Assembly: GCA_002436065.1 (NCBI GenBank)
Contig: DIXP01000079.1
Span: 1-64,000, forward strand
Origin: Chloroflexi bacterium UBA6077
GTDB lineage: Bacteria > Chloroflexota > UBA6077
Length of the DNA: 64,000 nt
Reading direction: 5' to 3'
The first letter of the stretch is position 1, and each line of letters starts with the position of its first letter. The notes beneath the pieces were generated by a model. That model saw nothing but the letters and a program-made list of their open reading frames with translations, was not told where the DNA came from and ran no database searches. Both the position numbers and the translations under genes were made by a program. Shown here one piece after another: positions 39,065 through 47,851 of the stretch.

Positions 39065-40060
39065 CTACCCCACTACCTGACGGAAGACCCTGAGGAAGTT
39101 ACCTCCGAGGATCTTGCGGATCCTTTCGGGCGAGTAGCCTCTCTGCAACAGCCCTGCCGTGAGACTGGGCATCTTGGATGCGTCCTCCAGGCCCACTACC
39201 CTGTTCTCGCCGACGCCGTCGAAATCGGTGCCCATGCCGACGCTGTCCTCACCGACCACCTTCACCATATGATCGATGTGGTCTAGCAGCAGGCTCAACG
39301 GGCAGCGCGACTCTTCCTCGCCAAGGAACCGCGGTACGGCTGTCACACCCACGACTCCGCCCTTGGAGGCGACGGCCTCCAGTTGGGTATCGGTGAGGTT
39401 TCTGGGATGGGGGCATAGGGCGGCGCAGTTGGCGTGGGTCACGATCACAGGTGCCTCGGAGAGCTCCAGCACGTCCCTGACGCCAGCTGGGGAGAGGTGG
39501 GCCATGTCCAGCAGGATGCCGAGGTGATTGCACTCCTTCACCAGGCTGACGCCGAACTGGGTGAGTCCCCCTCCGGTCCTGATTTCGTCCACGCCGTCGG
39601 CCGCCTCGTTGCGCCAGTTCCAGGTCAGTCCCAGGGAGCGTAGCCCCAGCCGGTGGAAGACCCGGAGCGACCGAAGGTCGCCCTCCAGCCCTTCGGCCCC
39701 CTCCATGGTGAGTACGAGGGCCACCTTACCCTCCTGTTTTGCCCGGAGGATGTCGTCGGCGCGGGTGGCTTGCAGCGCCATGTTTGGGAACGCCTCCACC
39801 TCCTGATGGAGGGCGTCCACGAATTGGACTGCCTGGTGGACGGCCCCTGCGCGGGGGGTGCGGAGATATATGGCAGTGAATTCGGCCGAGATGCCGCCTT
39901 CCAGCGCCCTGGGCAGGTCGAACTGCCCCTGGTCGGAACGCACGCCCAGCCGTCGGCCCTCCAGCACACACTGGATCGAGTCGGCGTGGGTGTCGATGAC
40001 GAGGCTCTCTCGGTGGAGGGCCTGAGCTTCAGGCGTGATCTGTTCGTTCACGAACTGCAT
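39065..40060 (-). CDS. Membrane dipeptidase (peptidase M19 family)
   Basis: 331 residues. Zinc ligands of the renal-dipeptidase family are visible: DTHAD (HxD), TMEGAE, DMAHLSPAGVRDVLELS, THANCAALCPHPRNLTD, and GMGTDFDGV. It hydrolyses dipeptides, with no signal peptide seen, so cytosolic. ATG 40060 is taken as the start; the downstream GTG 40051 has a better-spaced GGGAG and is a realistic alternative. A 115-bp REPIN-like element lies immediately upstream. Confidence 0.9.
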   Translation of the reverse strand: MQFVNEQITPEAQALHRESLVIDTHADSIQCVLEGRRLGVRSDQGQFDLPRALEGGISAEFTAIYLRTPRAGAVHQAVQFVDALHQEVEAFPNMALQATRADDILRAKQEGKVALVLTMEGAEGLEGDLRSLRVFHRLGLRSLGLTWNWRNEAADGVDEIRTGGGLTQFGVSLVKECNHLGILLDMAHLSPAGVRDVLELSEAPVIVTHANCAALCPHPRNLTDTQLEAVASKGGVVGVTAVPRFLGEEESRCPLSLLLDHIDHMVKVVGEDSVGMGTDFDGVGENRVVGLEDASKMPSLTAGLLQRGYSPERIRKILGGNFLRVFRQVVG

Positions 40061-40078
40061 GCTCCCTTCTGCAGAAAT

Positions 40079-40193
40079 GTAGTGCAGGGCGCTCTGCCCT
40101 GCTGTCCAGTTGCCCACGGATCCAGGCGTTGGCAGAGCAGGTGGTTATGCACTTGTGCGCCAACGGGTAGCAGGGCCCTGTGCCCTGCACTAC
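40079..40193. repeat. REPIN-like 115-bp element (second family)
   Basis: It begins GTAGTGCAGGGCGCTCTGCC and ends with the inverted counterpart (GGGCCCTGTGCCCTGCACTAC). Both ends carry a GTAG head and a GCAGGGC/GCCCTGC hairpin. It differs in sequence from the three 113-bp elements but has the same design. Confidence 0.7.
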
Positions 40194-40246
40194 GGGTAGG
40201 GCCGAGGGGTGGTACGCCACCAGGTTGCATCCCATGGCGCGGTGCG

Positions 40247-41740
40247 CTACTTGTCCCCGCCCCTGCGGGCTTTGCCCTTGGTGCGGCTGTTGTCTGGTTT
40301 CGATTCCTTCTCCTCTGCCTTGGCGCGGTTCCACAGGGCGTCCTGCTGCTCGAGGTCCAGGGATGACAGACCTACGCCCTGTTCGCGGGCCAGCTCCTCC
40401 ATGCGTGTGAAGCGCTGCACGAACTTGCCGTTGGCCGACCGCAGGGCCATTTCCGCGTTGACCCCGAGGTGGCGGGCTGCGTTGACCAGGGCGAACAGCA
40501 GGTCGCCCAGCTCTGCCTGGGTCTCTGCGCTGCTCCTTGCGGCCTTCAGTTCACCGATCTCCTCCTCCACCTTGTCCAGGACCGGCTGGATCTCCTTCCA
40601 GTCGAAGCCGATCCTGGCCGCCCGGCCCTGCACCTCCTGGGCTGCCTGGAGGGCGGGCATGTGGCGGGGGATGCCGTCAAACATCGTCTTCCGCTCCTCC
40701 TTCTCCGTCTTCTTGATGGTCTCCCAGTTGGCCAGCACCTCGCGGGCGCCACTGACGCAAACCTCTCCGAAGACGTGAGGGTGGCGACGCACCATCTTGG
40801 CGCCGATCGCCTTGAGCACGTCGGAGATGTCGAACTCGCCGGCCTCGTCGGCCACCTGGGCATGGAGGACCACTTGAAGTAGGAGGTCGCCCAGTTCATC
40901 GCTGAGGGCGGCCGGATGGCCCTGGTCGATGGCCTCCACCACCTCGTACGCCTCCTCCACGACGTAGGGCTTCAGGCTCTCGTGGGTCTGCTCTCGATCC
41001 CAGGGACAGCCCTCCGGGCTTCGGAGTTTGGCCACGACGCGCACGAAGGCGTCGAAGCTACCCAGGGCACTCTCCTCGGTAGCTGCCGGCACGAAGAGGG
41101 CGGTGAGGTGGTCCACCTGTACCCGGCGATCCAGGTCATGGAGGGGGATGCGTTGTACTCGCTGCTCTCCCGGCACCCCTGCCGCTTTCAGGAGCGCCAC
41201 AGGGTGATCCTCGGGATACCGCTTCATCAGCTCCAGTTTGACGTCCGAGAGGACCAGCGGGTCCTCGACCTGGTACACCAACAGGTCGACCAGGGGGTTC
41301 GCGGACGCGACGTGCTGGGCATCAAACAGCTGCAAACCACCGCTCATGGTGGTCCGAGCTGCCTCAAGGCCAACCTCGATGAAGGAGACGCCGGGCACTA
41401 CCTGCACATCGATCCCCTGCTCCTCGGCCAGTCGCCAGAGTTCCCTCACCGAGTCTTCGGCGATGGTGGGGTCTCCCGGCACGGCGTACACCATCTCGCC
41501 CTCGCGGCGCGCTATGGCGATCACCTCCGCAGCCAGTTCCGAGTAGAGAGTTTCGAAGGATTCGACTCGATCGTACACGTAGTCCAGCGATTCCCATTTC
41601 ACAGCCTCGGGGAGTTGCTGAAGGGTGGGATGGCGGGCTGTGCGTACCCACACCTTGGCTGAGTGCTCAAGGATATGGCTTGCCTCCAGGGTGAGTAGAG
41701 AGTAGGGACCCGGTCCCAGCCCTATCACGGTGATCTTCAC
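40247..41740 (-). CDS. mazG: MazG nucleotide pyrophosphohydrolase fused to tetrapyrrole methylase-like domain
   Basis: 497 residues (YabN-like). Residues 1-230 are a tetrapyrrole methylase-type domain: VIGLGPGPYSLLT, YAVPGDPTIAEDSV, and VVPGVSFIEVGLE. Residues 240-470 carry two MazG modules; the first has CPWDREQTHESLKPYVVEEA with EAYEVVEAID and DELGDLLLQVV, the Mg-binding EExxE/ExxD set. MazG hydrolyses NTPs and removes aberrant nucleotides; the methylase domain is usually thought inactive. It is divergent from the lipoprotein gene. Confidence 0.9.
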   Translation of the reverse strand: MKITVIGLGPGPYSLLTLEASHILEHSAKVWVRTARHPTLQQLPEAVKWESLDYVYDRVESFETLYSELAAEVIAIARREGEMVYAVPGDPTIAEDSVRELWRLAEEQGIDVQVVPGVSFIEVGLEAARTTMSGGLQLFDAQHVASANPLVDLLVYQVEDPLVLSDVKLELMKRYPEDHPVALLKAAGVPGEQRVQRIPLHDLDRRVQVDHLTALFVPAATEESALGSFDAFVRVVAKLRSPEGCPWDREQTHESLKPYVVEEAYEVVEAIDQGHPAALSDELGDLLLQVVLHAQVADEAGEFDISDVLKAIGAKMVRRHPHVFGEVCVSGAREVLANWETIKKTEKEERKTMFDGIPRHMPALQAAQEVQGRAARIGFDWKEIQPVLDKVEEEIGELKAARSSAETQAELGDLLFALVNAARHLGVNAEMALRSANGKFVQRFTRMEELAREQGVGLSSLDLEQQDALWNRAKAEEKESKPDNSRTKGKARRGGDK

Positions 41741-41859
41741 TGTTCTTTATGCTCCTTGGTCTACTGCTATCGATATTGCCCGCTGTTGCAGGAACGGGCA
41801 GCCGGACCTGCGGCAGACTATGGTAACATAGCACCCTCCGGTCCGCGGCGCGGGCCAGC

Positions 41860-41889
41860 TTGACACCTTCCAGTAAGGCTGCTTATCAT
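41860..41889 (+). promoter_or_regulatory. Putative promoter of the lipoprotein gene
   Basis: TTGACA (41860-41865) and TATCAT (41884-41889) with an 18-bp spacer, about 100 bp upstream of ATG 41990. Confidence 0.45.
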
Positions 41890-41989
41890 AGGGCCAGTAG
41901 CTTCCTTGTGCCCATGAAGGCGGAATCACTACAGGAAGAGGGCCGGGCCTTCCATAGGTTTGGAGCCCGGTCATCATCTGGAGGCGCAG

Positions 41990-42532
41990 ATGCCCACAGC
42001 AAGGGAAGCGATCCGCGGGGTCGTGGTTCTAGTCACCATCTTCTCGTTGAGTCTGATTCTGGCTGGATGCGAGTTGGTGGTAGAGGAGCCCGCGAGGTCC
42101 AACTCTAACAGCTCTCGCAACGCAGTGGCCGCCTCGGCGACTGAGCTTCCCCTGTACGACCTGTCGGTGAGCGCGATCGACTTCGACCCCCCTCTCAAAC
42201 GTGAGGCCCTGCAGGGCTACAACAAGCCGTTGAAGCTGCTAGCTGCCTTGGAGAACAAGGGCACAATGCCCCTGACAGGCCTGACCGTCGAGGCCAGCAT
42301 CACCAGCCAGAACGGCGACTTCTCGGCGCAGGACAGGGCTTCTGTGGAGAAGGTCGCGCCCGGCGAGACCAGGGTGGTGGAGTTCGCTGGCATGTTGCCC
42401 GCTTCCAACGTGCCCAGGTCTCCCTCATACCGGATCAGGGTGACGGTAGAGGGGAAGCAGCTGGGCCCCAACGTCCGGGGCAACGTACGGGAAGTAATCG
42501 TGCGCGTGGTGGACGTGTCCGGCGCGGAGTGA
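41990..42532 (+). CDS. Predicted lipoprotein with a CARDB/immunoglobulin-like domain
   Basis: 180 residues. A basic start, a hydrophobic signal (GVVVLVTIFSLSLI) and the lipobox LAGC (cysteine at about residue 24) predict lipid anchoring outside the membrane. The mature part begins with a Ser/Asn-rich linker and a beta-rich domain (LKLLAALENKGTMPLTGLTV, EKVAPGETRVVEFAGMLP) like CARDB or FxLYD domains. Function unknown. ATG 41990 has GGAGG 5 bases upstream. Confidence 0.75.
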   Translation: MPTAREAIRGVVVLVTIFSLSLILAGCELVVEEPARSNSNSSRNAVAASATELPLYDLSVSAIDFDPPLKREALQGYNKPLKLLAALENKGTMPLTGLTVEASITSQNGDFSAQDRASVEKVAPGETRVVEFAGMLPASNVPRSPSYRIRVTVEGKQLGPNVRGNVREVIVRVVDVSGAE

Positions 42533-42592
42533 CAAGCGCTTCGGGTGCTGGGCGCAGCCCCACTCACTAATGCTGCCCATTCTGCCGACCAC

Positions 42593-42632
42593 CATCGGCC
42601 GGATCGGTCGTATCAGTCCGATCCGGCCGATG
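42593..42632. terminator. Stem-loop terminator after the lipoprotein gene
   Basis: CATCGGCCGGATCGG and CCGATCCGGCCGATG form a perfect 15-bp stem around a 10-base loop, 60 bases after the stop codon. Confidence 0.6.
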
Positions 42633-42718
42633 TCTGGGTCTCCCCGTCTCCGCGTCCCCGTGTCTCTCTGTCTCCGTTAGCCGGCATTTCGCGTATTCAA
42701 CCGGGCTGCTCCGTCGAG

Positions 42719-42724
42719 TATAAT
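42719..42724 (+). promoter_or_regulatory. Consensus -10 element before the DUF881 pair
   Basis: TATAAT at 42719-42724, with a weak TTCAAC 17 bp upstream (42696-42701). Transcription would start near 42731, 18 bases before the ATG at 42749. Confidence 0.45.
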
Positions 42725-42748
42725 GGAATGTCACAGAGAGGAAGCAGC

Positions 42749-43573
42749 ATGGCCAACCGGGTAGCTCCAGCAGACGTTCCCAGGATCCAACCTACGGTTC
42801 CTGGCCTGGCCGTTGAGAGAGTCAGAGACTCCCTACGGAAGCCCTTTGATATCCCCTCCAGATATCGATGGTTGACCTTGGTAGGATTGGTCCTCGGCCT
42901 GTTTATCTCCATAGAGTGGCAGGCTCCGGTGGCCAGGGCTCCCATCAACTCGGACTACCCTCGTGAGGTTGGTAGGGAGACGGTGAAGAGGCTGGAGTCC
43001 GAGCAAAAGGGGCTGAAGCAGATAATCGCGGACAAGCGCTCGGAACTGGCAGAGATGCAGAAGGACGCCTCGGGGCGGAAGACAGCCCTCGCGGGGCTGA
43101 ACACCGAGTTGGAGGATCAAAGGCTGCTGGCGGGCATGGTGCCCGTGGCCGGGCCGGGCGTCCAGGTGACCCTGGACGACAGCAGCGTGAAGAGCATACC
43201 GGTGGGCGAAGAGGCGGGGCGCTACCTCATCCACGACTACGACATTCGAGATATCGTATCTCTTCTGTGGCAGGCCGGAGCGGAGGCGATTGCCGTGGGG
43301 GAGGAGCGAGTGGTCAACAGCACATCCATTTACTGTGTGGGGAGCACAATTCTGGTGAATGATACCAGGATGTCCCCGCCCTATAAGGTCACCGCTATCG
43401 GCCCTCCAGCGATGGAGGAGATACTCAATGCGCCTGCTCGTCTGCAGCGGCTCAAGCAGAACGTCAGGCAGTACAGCGTTCAGTTCAAGGTTGCCCAGGT
43501 GAAGGAGGTGCAGGTGCCTGCCTTCTCGGGGCGCTTCGCCAGCCGTTTTGCCCAGACAGGCGACTCGAAGTAG
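42749..43573 (+). CDS. DUF881 family protein, A
   Basis: 274 residues. An N-terminal membrane helix (WLTLVGLVLGLFISIEW) is followed by a coiled coil (ETVKRLESEQKGLKQIIADK) and the DUF881 core: AGPGVQVTLDD, IRDIVSLLWQAGAEAIAVGE, ERVVNSTSIYCVGSTILVND and PPYKVTAIGPP. DUF881 proteins are extracytoplasmic and are often encoded near division or envelope genes. GAGGA lies upstream of the ATG. The paralogue follows 9 bases downstream. Confidence 0.85.
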   Translation: MANRVAPADVPRIQPTVPGLAVERVRDSLRKPFDIPSRYRWLTLVGLVLGLFISIEWQAPVARAPINSDYPREVGRETVKRLESEQKGLKQIIADKRSELAEMQKDASGRKTALAGLNTELEDQRLLAGMVPVAGPGVQVTLDDSSVKSIPVGEEAGRYLIHDYDIRDIVSLLWQAGAEAIAVGEERVVNSTSIYCVGSTILVNDTRMSPPYKVTAIGPPAMEEILNAPARLQRLKQNVRQYSVQFKVAQVKEVQVPAFSGRFASRFAQTGDSK

Positions 43574-43582
43574 GGGTGTGAC

Positions 43583-44269
43583 TTGCGAGGTCTCGCGGCA
43601 CAGATCACCATCACGATGGTATGCTTGCTCCTTGGGGTGGCCCTGGTGGTGCAGTTCCGAACCCAGGGAAACCTGGTCAAGGCCGTCCTGAGCGATTCCA
43701 GCACTGAACAGGCCATGATGCTGCAGAGCCTCGTGGACAGCAACGCAGCCCTGCGCAAGGAGATCGATAGCCTCGACGAGCAGTTGGCACAATACCGGAG
43801 TGGGGACGATGAGGCGAGCATTCCCAGCTTGGTGAAAGATCTCAACCAGACCAAGATCGTCAATGGCTTGATCGAGATATCGGGGCCTGGTGTCCGATTG
43901 ACATTGGGCAGCTTCCTGGCTCCCGAGGAGTTGCTGGATGTAATCAACGAGCTGCGCAACGCTGGAGCCGAGGCCATCGTATTGAACGGGGAGAGGATCG
44001 TGGTGAACTCCGTGGCGGTTGTGGATCAAACAGGCCCCATGCTTAACGATTCACCACTGCTGCCTCCCTATCAGTTCGTGGCGATTGGGGATCCAGAGAC
44101 GTTGGCCCGGGCAGTGGATCGGAAGGGTGGGTTGGTGCCTGCCCTGCTGGCTAGCCATCCAGAGCTGCAGATGGAGCTGGAGAAGGGGGAAAAGCTGGTA
44201 GCACCGATCCACGACAAGAAGGTGGAGTTCAAGTACGCGAAGCCTGCGCCCAAGGCCCCGAAGCAGTAG
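43583..44269 (+). CDS. DUF881 family protein, B
   Basis: 228 residues. An N-terminal membrane helix (ITITMVCLLLGVALVVQF), a coiled coil (SNAALRKEIDSLDEQLAQYR) and the DUF881 core (ISGPGVRLTLG, VINELRNAGAEAIVLNGERI, PPYQFVAIGDPETLARAV). The start is TTG at 43583 preceded by AGGGGTG. Adjacent pairs of DUF881 proteins are common; they probably work together at the membrane, but no molecular function is known. Confidence 0.85.
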   Translation: MRGLAAQITITMVCLLLGVALVVQFRTQGNLVKAVLSDSSTEQAMMLQSLVDSNAALRKEIDSLDEQLAQYRSGDDEASIPSLVKDLNQTKIVNGLIEISGPGVRLTLGSFLAPEELLDVINELRNAGAEAIVLNGERIVVNSVAVVDQTGPMLNDSPLLPPYQFVAIGDPETLARAVDRKGGLVPALLASHPELQMELEKGEKLVAPIHDKKVEFKYAKPAPKAPKQ

Positions 44270-44277
44270 AGTGGGTG

Positions 44278-44325
44278 CCGAAGCTGGCACGGGCAGCCCG
44301 CTTGGGCTGCCCGTGCCAGCTTCGG
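44278..44325. terminator. Long perfect bidirectional stem-loop
   Basis: 22-bp perfectly paired arms (44278-44299 and 44304-44325, starting CCGAAGCTGGCACGGGCAGC) around a GCTT loop, between the convergent DUF881 and fmdB-like genes and ending 2 bases after the latter's stop. Confidence 0.8.
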
Positions 44326-44327
44326 TC

Positions 44328-44570
44328 TCAGTGGCCGCAGGTGGCGCAGCTTCCGCCGCTGCAGCCAGCGCAGCCGCCCCCGCCGCCTACGGATACGGGA
44401 GGAGCGCCACTACCATCGGAGCTTCTAACCGCCGCAATGGTGGACAACAGCTTCCGTGTTTTTCCCCCGCTGCACTCTGGGCACGGGGGTTGCTCGTGTG
44501 CTCGACTGAGGGGCAACAACTTCTCGAACCTAGCGCTGCAATCCTGGCAGCAGTACTCGTAGATGGGCAT
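44328..44570 (-). CDS. FmdB-family zinc-ribbon protein, copy 2
   Basis: 80 residues. MPIYEYCCQDCSARFEKLLP with CPEC downstream forms the FmdB zinc ribbon, then GGKTRKLLSTI and a Gly/Cys-rich tail (GGGGGCAGCSGGSCATCG). Function unknown; the paralogue at 31704-31964 belongs to a DUF134 operon while this copy stands alone. Confidence 0.85.
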   Translation of the reverse strand: MPIYEYCCQDCSARFEKLLPLSRAHEQPPCPECSGGKTRKLLSTIAAVRSSDGSGAPPVSVGGGGGCAGCSGGSCATCGH

Positions 44571-45000
44571 TCCGGAGTCTCCTGTTCTGGGCGTCTGTGC
44601 CTACCTAGATTCTAGGCTGGGTTGTTTGACTGGTCAAGTTCTGGCTCTGAAGGCTTTAGTGCGTCGTTCCCCATGTAGGGCAGGGGTTTATCCCCTGCCG
44701 CCCGGCGGAGGCGAGCAGCGTTGTAGAGAGTGGGCAACGTCGCGCGTCCATGTCCCGTGGGCGGAAGGGGACGAGCCCCTTCCCTACGCCACGTCGGGGA
44801 ATTGCGGAACGACGCATTTAGTTGCACCATGAGGCCGAGTAGCGTTGATGAGGGGCAAGGAAGCGTCATTTCCCCCCGGAAGCGGGAATCCAGCGAGCGC
44901 AGGTAGAAACCGTCATTCTCGCCGGCGCGGGAATGACGGGGAGGGGTGGGCGGAGGAGGGAATGCGGAACTTCGCCGCACTCAAATATTGGAGGTAACCG
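44571..45000. other. Gene-free interval with repeats
   Basis: About 430 bases between the fmdB-like gene and tldD. It contains the REPIN-like copy C (44675-44787) and, at about 44870-44940, a dispersed-repeat type with AAGCGGGAATCCAG and a CGTCATTCTCGCCGGCGCGG hairpin. No gene is seen. Confidence 0.6.
44675..44787. repeat. REPIN-like 113-bp element, copy C
   Basis: It begins GTAGGGCAGGGGTTTATCCC and ends with the inverted counterpart (GGGGACGAGCCCCTTCCCTAC). It is the same 113 bp as copies A and B and shares the internal GGGCAACG...CGCGCGTC sequence with copy A. Confidence 0.8.
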
Positions 45001-46440
45001 TTGAAGGACCTAGCTTCGCGATGCCTGGATACTGCCAGGGCAGTAGGGGCCAGCTACGCCGACGTGCGAGTTCTGCGGCAGCGGACGGAAGAGATCGTGG
45101 TCAAGAACGGCAAGGTCGAGGGGCTGCTGGTGGACGAGCAGGAGGGGTTTGGCGTCCGCGCCATCGCCGATGGGGCATGGGGCTTCGCGTCCAGTCACAG
45201 GCTGGATGCCGCTGAGGCCGATCGGATGGCAGCCCTGGCAGTGCAGATTGCCCGGGCCAGCGCCCTGGTGAAGCGAATGGAGGTGGAGCTTGGTCCGCCC
45301 GTGGTCTCAGTGGGCAGCTACGCGACGCCAGTCAAGAGGGATCCCTTTTCCGTGCCCGTCGAGGAGAAGATCGACCTCTTGATGCAGGCCGATGCCGCGA
45401 TGCGGCAGGTGCCGGGGGTGACCATTGCCGAGGGCAGCTTTCAGTGCCTCCGCATCGAGAAGCTGTTCGCCAGCACCGAAGGGAGCTTTGTCGAGCAGAC
45501 GTTGCTGGAGACTGGGGCAGGGATCGAGGCCACCGCTGTGCGAGACGGTGAGGTCCAGCGTCGCTCCTACCCCAACAGCTTCGGCCGGCACCAGGGCGCG
45601 GCCGGCTACGAGTTCGTGACTGGGATGAAGCTGGTGGATAACGCCCCCTTGATCGCCGAGCAGGCGGTCCAGCTGCTGACTGCCGAGCAGTGCCCGAGTG
45701 ACCTGGTAACTACCGTCATCCTGGATCCCACCCAGCTGGCGCTCCAGATCCACGAGTCGTGCGGCCATCCGATAGAGCTTGACCGTGCACTGGGGACGGA
45801 GGCCGGCTACGCCGGTACCAGCTTCCTGACCACAGACCGGCTTGGGACGTTCCGGTATGGGGCGGACCAGGTGAATATCGTGGCCGACGCGACGGTGCCG
45901 GGGGGGCTGGGCAGCTTCGGCTACGACGACGAGGGCGTGCCGGCGCAGTGCGTTCCAATCGTGCGGGACGGCGTCTTCGTCAACTACCTCACCTCCAGGG
46001 AGACGGCCACCTCCCTCGGCCAGCGCAGCAATGGCTGTATGCGGGCCGACGGGTGGAACCGCATCCCCTTGATCCGGATGACCAACGTCAACCTCCAACC
46101 GGGGCCCTGGAGCCTGGAAGAGTTGATTGCCGGAACCGACGACGGGATCTACATGCAGACGAACAAGAGTTGGAGCATCGACGACAAGAGGCTCAACTTC
46201 CAGTTCGGCACAGAGATCGCCTGGGAGATCAAGAGGGGCAAGCTGGGCCGGATGTTCAAGAATGCTACCTACACCGGCATGACGCCAAGGTTCTGGGCAG
46301 GGTGCGATGGCATCGGGCGGGACTGGACGGTTTGGGGTGTGGTCAACTGCGGGAAGGGACAGCCGATGCAGGTGGCCCACGTTGGTCACGGCGCGGCCGC
46401 GGCTCGCTTCCGAAACGTGCGTGTTGGTGTGATGAGATAG
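45001..46440 (+). CDS. tldD: TldD-type metalloprotease subunit
   Basis: 479 residues. The modified zinc motif IHESCGHPIELDRALG (HExxxH), the downstream GSFGYDDEG, NYLTSRETA and PRFWAGCDGIGRDW segments are diagnostic of TldD. TldD and TldE form a heterodimeric protease in which TldD holds the metal; it processes modified peptides and toxins. TTG 45001 is preceded by GGAGGTAA. Its partner follows 9 bases downstream. Confidence 0.9.
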   Translation: MKDLASRCLDTARAVGASYADVRVLRQRTEEIVVKNGKVEGLLVDEQEGFGVRAIADGAWGFASSHRLDAAEADRMAALAVQIARASALVKRMEVELGPPVVSVGSYATPVKRDPFSVPVEEKIDLLMQADAAMRQVPGVTIAEGSFQCLRIEKLFASTEGSFVEQTLLETGAGIEATAVRDGEVQRRSYPNSFGRHQGAAGYEFVTGMKLVDNAPLIAEQAVQLLTAEQCPSDLVTTVILDPTQLALQIHESCGHPIELDRALGTEAGYAGTSFLTTDRLGTFRYGADQVNIVADATVPGGLGSFGYDDEGVPAQCVPIVRDGVFVNYLTSRETATSLGQRSNGCMRADGWNRIPLIRMTNVNLQPGPWSLEELIAGTDDGIYMQTNKSWSIDDKRLNFQFGTEIAWEIKRGKLGRMFKNATYTGMTPRFWAGCDGIGRDWTVWGVVNCGKGQPMQVAHVGHGAAAARFRNVRVGVMR

Positions 46441-46449
46441 GAGGTTGCC

Positions 46450-47787
46450 GTGATTGGGGAGACGAAGGTCCATGAGCTGGCGGACGACCTGATCCACTAC
46501 TCTACTGCCGACCAGACAGAGGTGGCTGTCACCGCTACCGAGGCGGCCCTTACTCGGTTTGCCAACTCGTCCATCCACCAGAACGTGTTGGAGAGCAACG
46601 CCGAGGTGCGAGTGAGGGCGGTATTGGGGAAGAGGATCGGTGTGGCAACCTCCAACAGCCTCGATCCTGTGGGGCTCCGGCAGTTGGTGGACAGCGCTAT
46701 CGCGGTGGCCAGGCGACAGCCCGAGAACCCGGACTTCGTGTCGCTGCCGCAGCCCGGCCCCTTGAAGCGGCTGAACGCCTGTGATCCCAATACCCTCCAT
46801 TGTCTTCCCGAGGCACGGGCGGAGGCCGTTGGGCTGATCTGCCGCCCTGCCCTGGAGCAGGGGCTCTCGGCCGCGGGCGCTCTAGAGACGGGAGTGAGGG
46901 AGTATGCGGTCGCCAACTCTCTGGGGGTGTTCGGCTACGATACCCAGAGCTCTAACAGCCTCAGTACCGTGGTGATGTCTGACACCGGCTCGGGATACGC
47001 CGAGCGGAACGGCGTCTTCTTCAATGACCTGGAGCCCGAGAAGGTTGGCCGGGAAGCTATCGCGAAGGCGCTGAGCAGCCGGAATCCGGTTGATCTCCCA
47101 CCCGGTGAGTACGTGACGCTGCTAGAGGAGTACGCCGTGGCGGAGATGCTGTTCTACCTCGGCTACATAGGCCTGGGGGCGTTGGCCGTGCAAGAGGGGC
47201 GCAGCTTCATGAACGGCCGTTTCGGGCAGCGGATAGCGGACCCGAGGGTGAGCCTGTGGGATGATGGATCGGATCCCCGTGGATTCCCGCGTGCCTTCGA
47301 TGCGGAGGGCGTGGCAAAGCAGAGGGTGGAGATGATCTCGGGTGGGGTGGCCAACGCCGTGGTATACGACAGCTACACGGCCTTCAAGGAGGGGAAGCAG
47401 TCCACCGGACACGCCCTAGCCGCTCCCAACCCCTATGGGCCCTTGCCACTCAACCTGTTCATGGCGTCGGGTGATGCGACCAAGGAGCAGATGCTGGAGG
47501 GCGTGGAGCGGGGGCTGTTGGTGACGCGGTTCCACTACGTCAATGTGGTCCATCCCACCCAGACGGTGCTCACTGGGATGACGCGAGATGGTACCTACCT
47601 GATCGAGGACGGCCGGATAGTAGGGCCGGTGAAGAACCTGCGCTTCACACAGAGCGTGCTGGATGCTCTGTCAGGGGTCAGGATGATCGGCAAGGACGTC
47701 CGCTTCATCTCCTCCGAGGGTGCGGCTACCGTGACCCCCGCCCTCTTGGTGGAGGGCTTCCGATTCACTGGGACGACGGAGTTCTAG
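46450..47787 (+). CDS. tldE: TldE/PmbA-type metalloprotease partner subunit
   Basis: 445 residues without the HExxxH motif, as expected for the TldE/PmbA half of the heterodimer. Recognisable segments are RVRAVLGKRIGVATSNSLDP, DPRVSLWDDGSDPRGFPRAF, DAEGVAKQRVEMISGGVANA and LVTRFHYVNVVHPTQTVLTG. GTG 46450 is preceded by GGAGGTT. Co-transcribed with tldD. Confidence 0.9.
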   Translation: MIGETKVHELADDLIHYSTADQTEVAVTATEAALTRFANSSIHQNVLESNAEVRVRAVLGKRIGVATSNSLDPVGLRQLVDSAIAVARRQPENPDFVSLPQPGPLKRLNACDPNTLHCLPEARAEAVGLICRPALEQGLSAAGALETGVREYAVANSLGVFGYDTQSSNSLSTVVMSDTGSGYAERNGVFFNDLEPEKVGREAIAKALSSRNPVDLPPGEYVTLLEEYAVAEMLFYLGYIGLGALAVQEGRSFMNGRFGQRIADPRVSLWDDGSDPRGFPRAFDAEGVAKQRVEMISGGVANAVVYDSYTAFKEGKQSTGHALAAPNPYGPLPLNLFMASGDATKEQMLEGVERGLLVTRFHYVNVVHPTQTVLTGMTRDGTYLIEDGRIVGPVKNLRFTQSVLDALSGVRMIGKDVRFISSEGAATVTPALLVEGFRFTGTTEF

Positions 47788-47851
47788 CGGGGATACGGGG
47801 AGAGGGGCCGATACCCAGTACTCAACACCCAGAATCAGGATTGTGAGATAG

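Noticed and set aside
45307..46800. 497-codon minus-strand open frame opposite tldD/tldE
   Set aside because: Crosses two clear protease genes antisense and lacks any motif.
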